NCBI GenBank assembly: GCA_963921195.1
Contig: OY992540.1
Span: 11,973,136 to 12,037,135, forward strand
DNA: 64,000 nucleotides
Direction of reading: 5' to 3'
Source of the DNA: Pegoplata infirma
Taxonomy: Eukaryota; Arthropoda; Insecta; Diptera; Anthomyiidae
Shown here: one piece after another, positions 56,908 to 64,000 of the stretch
Layout: the number at the start of each line of letters is the position of its first letter
Position numbering within the stretch: the stretch's first letter is position 1
Notes under the pieces: model-generated
The model's database searches: none
Told to the model about the DNA's origin: nothing
The model's input: only the letters and a program-made list of their open reading frames with translations
Program-made: the position numbers and the translations under genes

Positions 56908-59900
56908 CTGGGAATAGAATTAAATAAAATCTTTTAATATTACTTTAACTCTTCAACTCTTCAAATTTTCTCAAATTAACATTAATTAGAATTTTAAATA
57001 ATAGAAACCTTATGACACAGTTTTTATGGATTCAAAGATATTCTTTTAATAATTTTTTAGAAAAATTCTAGGATTCTAATATATTTTTTCTATAGAGAGA
57101 ATCTTAGATACTGAGAAATTTTTTTGTCAAGAAAAATTTTCAAATTCAAAATTTCATATTCCGAAACAATTGTCCTATAGAAAAATTCTTAGATTCTGAG
57201 ACATTTTTTCTGTAGAAAAAATAGATGATTCTGAGAAAGTTTTCCTATAAAAAAATTCTCAAATTCTGAGACATTTTAATACAGATAAATTCTCAGATTC
57301 TTAAACGTTTTATTTTCAGAAAATATTCCAGATTCTGAGAAATTTTTCTATAGAAAAATTATCAGATTCTGAGACATTTTTATTTATAGAAAAATTTTTA
57401 CATTTTGAACATTTTTCGTATAGAATAAGTAATTCCCAGATTCCGAGAAAAATTCTCAGATCCTGAGACATTTTTTGTATAGAAAAATTTTCAGATTCTG
57501 AGACATTTTTCATAGAAAAATTCTCAGATTCCGTGACAATTTTTCAGACATTTTTCCTATAGAAAAATTCTCAGATTCTAAGACATTTTTCCTAGAGAAA
57601 AATTCTCACATTCTTACAAGGGAAGTATCTCAACCCTTATGAACCGATTTGCCTGAAACTTAAAATATATATTAAAGAGACGATTTTAAGGTTGGGGTGT
57701 CTCGGCTTATCGGCCATATCGGTGTTTAAAAATTTCGTTGTCCCCTTATGAAACCATGTGGACCTTCGGGAAAATTTTGATAACTTCCGAACTAACAGGA
57801 ATATCATCTAGGGCAAAAATACGGGTCGACTTAAATTTAATAAAGATTATTTCTTATCCATATGGATATCGTAGGTCTATGTCTTCACATAAAAACCCCC
57901 CAAAATTTACACATTTTCCTGAAAAAAATATTTAAAGAAGCCGAATTTTTACAAGGTTATACCACCATTGGATAGGCATTAAAAAAACCTTTCTTCTCAT
58001 ATGAAAACATTATATAGTTTCTTAAAAAAAATGGCTGAAAAATCCAAAAAACGATTTTTTCGCCATTTTTTGACCCATGTTTTGAACCCCTAAATCCCCG
58101 ATATGGCCGATAAGCCGAGACACCCCAACCTTAAAATCGTCTCTTTAATATATATTTTAAGTTTCAGGCAAATCGGTTCATAAGGGTTGAGATACTTCCC
58201 TTGTTAGACATTTTCCTATAGAAAAATTTCCACATTTTGGTAAATTTTTCCTATAAAAAGACATTTTAATATAGAAAAATTCTCGGATTCTGAAACGTTT
58301 TACCTATAGCAAAATTCTCAGATTCTGAAACCTTTTTATACCCTCCAACAACAGTATGGGGGTATACTCACTTTGTCATTCCGTGTGTAACGCATCGAAA
58401 TATCGGTCTAGGACCCCATAAAGTATATATATTATTGATCAGTGATGTCCGTCCGTCCGTCTGTAGAAGACACGATACAGTCCAAACTAAACGAGCTAGA
58501 CTTCCGAAGTTTGGCACGAATATGTTTAATATTCCTAGGCAGGTTAAGTTCGGAAATGGGCAAAATCGGACCAAGGGGAAAAAAGTTCCCTCTTGGAGAA
58601 CTAAACCAACCCAAGAAAAACCGCATTTTTTGCAGGGTTTTTTGTACTTTTGCTAAGCAAGTGCAACATTCTTATCTCAGAAGAAGCTAAAAATCGCAGG
58701 GGGAAGGTGCCCCCTAACGTCTGAGAAATTTTTTCTATAAAAAAATTCTCAGATTCTGAGACATTTTTTCTATAAAAAAATTTTCTCATTCTAAGACATT
58801 TGTTCTATAGAAAAATTTTCAGATTCTGAGACATTTTTCTTTACAAAATTCTCAGATTCTGAGACATTTTTTCTATAGAAAAATTCTCAGATTCTGAGAC
58901 ATTTTTTCTATAGAAAAATTCTCAGATTCTGAGACATTTTTTCTATAGAAAAATTCTCAGATTCTGAGACATTTTTTCTATAGAAAAATTCTCCGATTCT
59001 GAGACATTTTTTCTATAGAAAAATTCTCAGATTCTGAGACATTTTTTCTATAGAAAAATTCTCAGATGCTGAGACATCTTATAGAAAAATTTTTAGATTC
59101 TGAGACATTTTTCCTATAGAAAAGTTTTCAGATTCTAAGATATTTTCCCATAGAAAAACTATCAGATTCTAAGACATTTTGTATATAGAAAACTCTCAGA
59201 TTCTAAGACATTTTTCCTATAGAAAATTCATAGATTCCTAGACATTTTTCCTACAGAAAAATTCACAGATTCCGAGACATTTTTCCTACAGAAAAACTCA
59301 CAGATTCTGAGACATTTTTCCTAAAGAAAAATTCTCAGATTCTGAGACATTTTTTCTATAGAAAAATTCTCAGATTCTGAGACATTTTTCCTATAGAAAA
59401 ATTCGCAGATTCTGAGACATTTTTCTTATAGAAAAATCTGAGATTCAGAGACATTTTTTGTATCAAACAATTTTCAGATTGTTAAACATTGATCCTACAT
59501 AAAAACTCTCAGATTTTCATGTAGAATAATTTTTCAGATTCCTATTTTCTAAAAATTAAAGTTATTTTTAACTTACTTCCTGGCAATTTTTCCGGTTGCA
59601 AATAGACTCTACCAATTTTTCCATATTCTCCCAAAATTTCTCTTATCCTAGTAACATTCATATGTTTCGGTATATTGGATATGTAAATAATGCCCTTCTT
59701 GCGTTTCTTTTTTTGTTTATCTAGACCAGTTTTACGCAAACTGCCCAAGTCCATTTCATCACCATCATCTTCCACAGAACTTTCATGAGCTAAACCAGTA
59801 CCATCGTCATCTTCGGCAGCCACAATACTGTTTGAATTTAACTTATTTTCTGGTTCACTATCTTGTTCATCACACATTTTATCCTCTTCTTTGTTGGGGA

Positions 59901-59970
59901 TTTCTTTAGATTTATTTGCTTGCTTGGAGTTTGTTTTAAACTTTTTTTGTTTCTTAAGTTTCAGCGACAT
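56528..59970 (-). CDS. ABT1: ABT1/Esf2-type RNA-binding ribosome biogenesis factor
   Basis: The product is a nucleolar RNA-binding protein; yeast Esf2 and animal ABT1 act in early 18S rRNA processing within the small-subunit processome. Two exons, 59970-59577 and 56907-56528, join in frame to 257 codons plus stop, close to the usual ~270. The N-terminus is Lys-rich then acidic. Around residue 90 starts KKRKKGIIYISNIPKHM, the RRM core (RNP2-like IIYISNIP), followed by REILGEYGKIGRVYLQPE. Exon 2 gives GWIEFESKRVAKQI and DYLWSMKYLPRFKWCHLTE, the family signature, then a basic coiled tail. The start was chosen at 59970, where AACAAAATGTC is a good initiation context. The 2.7 kb intron is filled with minisatellite. 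Confidence 0.93.
57617..58203. mobile_element. 587-bp PIF/Harbinger-like MITE with TTA duplication
   Basis: CAAGGGAAGTATCTC and GAGATACTTCCCTTG begin inverted ends at least ~105 bp long that look perfect or nearly so (57617-57722 against 58098-58203). The flanks are TTA at 57614-57616 and 58204-58206. A 3-bp TTA/TWA duplication is the hallmark of PIF/Harbinger elements. No coding sequence. Confidence 0.82.
58335..58715. repeat. Dispersed repeat piece with GATGTCCGTCCGTCC
   Basis: It begins TATACCCTCCAACAACAGTA and contains CGGTCTAGGACCCCATAAAG, then GATGTCCGTCCGTCCGTCTG. This order also occurs at 27017-27180, and in reverse near 51950 and 54560. It interrupts the minisatellite. Confidence 0.6.
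59577..59970 (-). CDS. ABT1: ABT1-like gene, exon 1
   Basis: The exon runs from ATG (59970-59968) to donor GTAAGT (complement of 59576-59571), 131 codons plus one base. It encodes the Lys-rich start (MSLKLKKQKKFKTNSK), an acidic middle with EDDDGTG and DDGDEMDLGS, and the first half of the RRM ending ..LQPEKLPG. Confidence 0.92.
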
Positions 59971-60078
59971 TTTGTTGATATTTTTAGCTTTAATTAGTTG
60001 TATTTTTTTAATAATTTTGTAAGTATTTCAAAAACTATTCAGTATTTGCCTTTAAAAAAAATCAAAACAATGAAATGC

Positions 60079-60094
60079 TGTCAAAATTTTGACA
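60079..60094. promoter_or_regulatory. 16-bp perfect palindrome upstream of ABT1
   Basis: TGTCAAAATTTTGACA lies about 110 bases upstream of the ABT1 start codon. A perfect 16-bp palindrome of mixed composition in a short promoter region could be a dimeric factor site; no factor is assigned. Confidence 0.3.
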
Positions 60095-60102
60095 TTTCTT
60101 TT

Positions 60103-60108
60103 CACGTG
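60103..60108. promoter_or_regulatory. CACGTG E-box upstream of ABT1
   Basis: CACGTG lies about 135 bases upstream of the start codon. Myc/Max binding at CACGTG near the starts of ribosome-biogenesis genes is well established in Drosophila, and this gene is of that class. A single 6-mer match is weak evidence by itself. Confidence 0.35.
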
Positions 60109-60304
60109 TGTTTTTTTGTGCTGCCATATTTTATGTTTAAGCACATGGTGTTTCTAAGATTTTTTTCTGATTTAGTAATTTTGTTTTACAAAAATGCAAC
60201 ACTGTGCGCGACAAAACTACAAGAACAAGCCAAGAAATGTTAGCGCTGCCAGGTTCAATTTCCCCATTGTTTCCCAAAGAGGTAGCAAAATATACCCAAA
60301 GTCA

Positions 60305-60999
60305 CAGACTAATACAGACTCGACATAAGTGACAGGTGTCAAAAAAGTAGTTCTGAACCATATGGTTAATATTTTCAAATTATTCTACGAATTAGGTTAG
60401 AAAGAGAAAACTGATATAACGCGCCATAAGAAAAATGGATGCCAGATCGGTTTTTGTTGTTTCACTCACTCCTAAAGGTAGAAACAGAACAAGCACGGCA
60501 CGGGGGACGGTTGCCGTTGCCGGAGAATATAGGCCCAAAACAATGAAGGGGGACGGCGACGGCAAAAAATGTCATTTGTTTGTTCAGTGGTGCCATCTTT
60601 TAATAAAATTAGAGTAATTTTACGGAAAAAATCGCTTATCACATAGTCAATGTGATTAAGTTGGCACTACTGTACGTTTGTTACACCATTGTGAATGAAA
60701 AAATTAAAAATTGTTGTGAAAATGCGGCAACCCTGGAGTGTGAGAGGGAGGGAGATTGAGAGAATCCGGAGAACAAATAAAATAAGTTTTAATTTTTTGC
60801 CGTGCCGGTCACGGTTTTTAACTGTCAAATCGTATGGAAAAAGTCGTGCCGGGCTTGTTCTGTTCCTACCTTAAGTCGTAGAAAGTGTTGCCATGTTAGC
60901 GTAAAACGGACTAAAAACCGCTGTGTTTTCTCCTAAAATCGCTTAGTTTCCCCCCATTTTTTCTTATAAAACTCTACTGTCGAGTCTGTATTTAGTCTG
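60305..60999. mobile_element. TIR element with a 12-bp target duplication
   Basis: CAGACTAATACAGACTCGAC and GTCGAGTCTGTATTTAGTCT (last base G60999) are inverted ends. The flanks are perfect 12-bp direct copies, TACCCAAAGTCA, at 60293-60304 and 61000-61011. Without the nested 60474-60873 segment about 295 bp remain. A duplication this long would suit Mutator-like or related elements (9-12 bp), but this is inference. It lies about 335 bp upstream of the ABT1 start codon. Confidence 0.75.
60474..60873. mobile_element. ~400-bp MITE nested in the 12-bp-duplication element
   Basis: AAGGTAGAAACAGAACAAGC then ACGGCAC at the left is mirrored by GTGCCGG and GCTTGTTCTGTTCCTACCTT at the right. The GC-rich left part (GGGGGACGGTTGCCGTTGCC) recurs in reverse at 17325-17345. 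No clear target duplication was found. Confidence 0.6.
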
Positions 61000-61011
61000 T
61001 ACCCAAAGTCA

Positions 61012-61757
61012 TCAAACATTGGTTCTTGCTTGGACTGCTTTTTATTAAATTTTTCTTTTTTGTCAATCAAAAATGCCAAGTTTCTCGGTTTTCAGCGCTT
61101 TTTTTCGTAATTTAGCGGGACAATTTAAAAATTTTCCCGCTAAATTTATTTTTTCGGTTTCTAGCGCTTTTTTAGTGAAATCTAGAGGTTTTTGGTTAAA
61201 AATAATTGGCAACAGTGACTGCGGTTCTCCACCCACATTCAAAGCAAAAATACCATGAATATAGCGAAAACCCGGGGTTTTCAATCTTCAGGTTATGATA
61301 TCTCATAAATGGAATAAGAAATAATTTTGACACTTACATAGGTTTCGGAAACTATCACAAAAAAAATATTTTTATAAACTAATTTAATTAAATAGAAATT
61401 ATTTTGTACACGGTTTAATTTTATTTTTATTCTAAATAATTAAATATTTTACAGAAATTTTATAAATAAATTGAATTATTTATTTTTTATTTTTGGCATT
61501 TTCCCATTTTCTCTATTTTTCATTGTAGCACAGTGGTAAAAATATGTAAAATTATGAAATTTAGAAGGTTTCTATCGTACTTTCGTTGAAACCTCACTAC
61601 AAAAAGCTTTCAATTTGTAAGGGAAAATACGTATTTTCAAATGAGGTTTGGCACGAAACCTCGTTAAACGGGGTTTCGAGGCCAATCTGAACGTACTATA
61701 AGTATTTTCCCTCACAAATTTAAGCCTTTTTGTAGTAAGGTTTCAACTATTCCCGTA
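61012..61757. other. AT-rich DNA without a recognised gene
   Basis: TTTCAGCGC and TTTCTAGCGC repeats appear at 61090-61170. An imperfect inverted pair (GAAACCTCACTACAAAAAGC at about 61588; GCCTTTTTGTAGTAAGGTTTC at about 61723) suggests a short foldback at about 61560-61745. No gene is seen. Confidence 0.4.
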
Positions 61758-61765
61758 GTTATTAC

Positions 61766-63782
61766 CAGAGATGGGATCGTAAATGACTTTTTAATCATAA
61801 TCACGCACGCTCACGAAAAAAAATAATCACGAACGATCAAGCACGAAATTTTTTTTTGTGCTCACGTGAGTATAACAATTTGTTATCACGCTTACGATGT
61901 AATTACGATCACGAAATACTCACGAATTAAAATATGTAAAAAAAATATATGTCATATTTTTTAAGCATTACCCAGTTTGCAAAGTCCTTGAGCCATCCTT
62001 GGTGAAGGGCAGATGACATGTCAGACTCACACCTGACATCCCCAAGATATCTCTATATACCGAGTTCAGGACAGTTTCATAACAAATTTCAAAAAAATGT
62101 TCACTAATAATCAGCAGTTGTCAGGGCGTGCTGACATTCTACTTAAGTCGTCTCTGGAGAAATGTCTGATATTGGTCATACGAAAATGCAAAAAATCTTC
62201 GTAGTTTTTACTTCCAAATTATCTTTATCATATTATGAAATAACTTTCCGCCTTTTTAATTTTAACTGGATTTGAATCTGGGGCCTCCAGTTTATTAGTC
62301 CAAAATCGAACTAATTTATCCAAACTTTAGTTTTAAAAGTGTATGTCCATTTACTACTTTTATACACTCAAAAAAAAAAAACTGTAATGTTAGCAAAAAA
62401 AGCTTGTAAACCTACAAGAAAATTTGCTGATTTTGAACCCACAATTTTTTTGCTAAAGTTAGCAAAAATGTTTTGCCAATAATTAGTTAACTAAATATTT
62501 TTTTTTTTTAATTTAGTTCATACACATTTGAAGACCCCATTGGGTTCGGACCCAATAGGTCCAGACCCCGATGGGCCTAGACCTAGTTGGGTTCCTTAAA
62601 AATCGTCATAGTTTTTGATCCAAAATTTGTGTCCGTTTCGCTCTATCTTGCTTAGTTTTTGAGATACGTGATTTAGGGGATCACTGGGGTCTTGAAAATT
62701 AAAAAACTCGATAACTTCAAAAATATTACTCGGGAGAGCTTTTGGTTATTCTGCGGTCTTGTTCTACGTGTTGAGAGCTACAAAAATTCTTTTGGACTTT
62801 TTGTTGTGTCGGCAATATTTACCGAGATATCAGCATTTTAAAATTTTCGGGAATGCTAACTTTTTTGGATCCAAAGTTAGGTCCCATTAGGGTCCAGACA
62901 TGTGAAGAGGACCCGCGAAAGTATGGAGATTCTAAGAACCAAAAATGCCCTCCATTTTGCTCTATCTGGCTTAGTTTCCAAAATAGTGCCATTTTAAGTT
63001 TTCTGAAAATAAAAAAAAATTACCATTTATTTTTGCTAATGTTAGCAAAAAATCTTGTAAAAATGTTGTCAACTCAATTTCAAATTTAGCAAAAGAAATT
63101 AGTTCAAAGTTTGTTTAAAATTGCTAATGTGCTAAATGAAGTTTACAAGAATTTGTTGCTAACATGCTAATCTCAACTAAAAATTAGCTAAAAGTTAGCT
63201 AACTAGCATTAGCAAAAAAAAAATTAGTAAATTTACCAACGTATTTTTTTGAGTGTACTACTTGTAAGATTTTGATCTTATTTTAAATAAATCTATAATA
63301 TTGCCATATTTTTCTCGGAAATTTAAGAGTTTCCCAGATTTAAAAGTTTATTTTAATATACTGCTATTGGGAAGTCATTTCCTTATAGATGTAGAAGATT
63401 TTTCCACACTCTTAAACAAACATTCTTTGATGACAATGTTAGGACATGTCCTTAAGAATTACCTATAATATGTCAGAACCTACCTACATTTCCTCAAGGA
63501 ATCACTGTGCAAATTTCCTCACTGAAACATTTTCTAACTAGGGAATGCTTAAAAAATGTGTTTGATATCATAAAAAACTTAATAAATTTATAAATTTTTT
63601 GAAAAGACCAGAAAAAATTCAAGAAAACATTACGTAAAAAAAAGGGGAAAAAATTTAAATCACGAAAACTTCACACACGAACTTTTTTGTTACTCACGCT
63701 CACACACGCTCACGTCAGTAGAAAAAAATTTACTAACGAATCACATGATTCACGATTATCACGTGAATAGTGCGCATCTCTA
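61766..63782. mobile_element. hAT-like element with near-perfect 8-bp duplication, hosting a TA element
   Basis: CAGAGATGGGATCG and GTGCGCATCTCTA are inverted termini with mismatches. The flanks GTTATTAC (61758-61765) and GTTATAAC (63783-63790) match at 7 of 8 positions. CACGCACGCTCACG and ACTCACGCTCACACACGC subterminal blocks relate it to the 6260 MITE. Minus the nested 62365-63255 element it is about 1.1 kb. No transposase. Confidence 0.8.
62365..63255. mobile_element. 891-bp TA-flanked element, copy 2
   Basis: It is a near-identical counterpart of 45781-46672, with TA at 62363-62364 and 63256-63257. Differences seen by eye are scattered substitutions and one- or two-base indels, for example GGACCCAATAGG here against GGACCCGATAGG there. 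Confidence 0.9.
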
Positions 63783-63929
63783 GTTATAACGTCTCGAATA
63801 TGGCGAAAAAATTTTTTTTAACTTAAAACTATAATATCTCGAAAACCTGATGTGAAAGGCAAATTTGGAGACCAGATACGGATTCAGAGCAACTTAAACC
63901 CTTAGAAAAGTATACTCTGGTCTATGGTA

Positions 63930-64000
63930 AAGATGGGCACATGAGCAGATTAGAGCGTGATTCACGCGTGAGAGTGACTGAATTAAATTTGTGTGAGTGT
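63930..64000. mobile_element. Left end of another hAT-like MITE, cut by the window edge
   Basis: AAGATGGGCACATGAGCAG, then GATTCACGCGTGAG, matches the first ~70 bases of the 6260-6673 MITE closely. The right end is outside the window, so the target duplication cannot be checked. Confidence 0.7.

Larger units (their letters stand above)
57050..59540. repeat. 35-bp doubly palindromic minisatellite filling the ABT1 intron
   Basis: The unit is about 35 bp and combines two near-palindromes: TTCTATAGAA and TCTCAGATTCTGAGA. Copies are degenerate at the edges but almost identical at about 58855-59065, where six or seven successive units match. Two insertions interrupt the array: a MITE (57617-58203) and a dispersed-repeat piece (58335-58715). 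The same unit type occurs inside the hAT-like elements at 19726 and 37126. Confidence 0.88.

Noticed and set aside
57050..59540. Regular 35-bp repeats resembling a CRISPR array
   Set aside because: There are no unique spacers; the whole unit is repeated, in an intron of a eukaryotic gene, with no cas genes.
60435..60617. 60-residue frame with RSVFVVSLTPKGRNRTST
   Set aside because: It runs across the terminus of a MITE and changes composition there, so it is a chance frame.

Overview
The window is nuclear DNA of a higher fly (Diptera). A calyptrate such as a blow fly, flesh fly or house fly relative is my best guess. The reasons are strong AT richness, GT-AG spliced genes with introns from 64 bp to several kb, poly-A signals, and insect-type transposable elements (TEs) packed between and inside genes. 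There is no sign of bacterial or organellar DNA. I recognise three host genes; almost everything else is repeats, many nested in one another.

Host genes. Two tandem genes on the + strand encode paralogous proton-coupled amino acid transporters (SLC36/PAT family). Gene A has visible exons at 15396..21823, and its start codon lies in an unidentified upstream exon. Gene B (45127..55899) is complete: 5 exons, 449 codons plus stop. On the - strand, tail to tail with gene B, is a two-exon ABT1/Esf2-type RNA-binding ribosome-biogenesis factor (59970 down to 56528, 257 codons plus stop). Splice phases sum to clean open frames in all three.

Layout. 1-6700: three TEs set end to end. The first is a 4.2 kb foldback element with ~0.96 kb modular inverted arms enclosing a broken gene-like segment. 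6700-15390: AT-rich intergenic or intronic DNA with two arrays of a 21-bp repeat, the second forming a ~1.9 kb inverted structure next to gene A. 15396-21823: gene A; its introns carry three hAT-like insertions with perfect 8-bp target duplications. 21830-45100: intergenic TE mosaic with twin TA-flanked MITEs, several foldbacks, an RNase H-bearing LINE remnant, and a hAT-like element interrupted by a poly-A retrocopy with an intact PHD-finger/coiled-coil ORF1-like gene. 45127-55899: gene B, whose introns hold a probable Helitron nested in a TA-flanked element and a 1.9 kb foldback. 56528-59970: ABT1-like gene, whose intron is filled by a 35-bp doubly palindromic minisatellite with a PIF/Harbinger-like MITE inside. 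60300-64000: a TIR element with a 12-bp duplication in the ABT1 upstream region, then a hAT-like element holding a second copy of an 892-bp TA element.

I find no CRISPR array, operon, tRNA or rRNA. The most unusual signals are the tandem-repeat-armed foldback elements, minisatellites carried inside hAT-like elements, and the ORF1-only retrocopy. Most boundaries rest on target-site duplications and terminal inverted repeats read by eye. Superfamily names come from those hallmarks, not from database matches.
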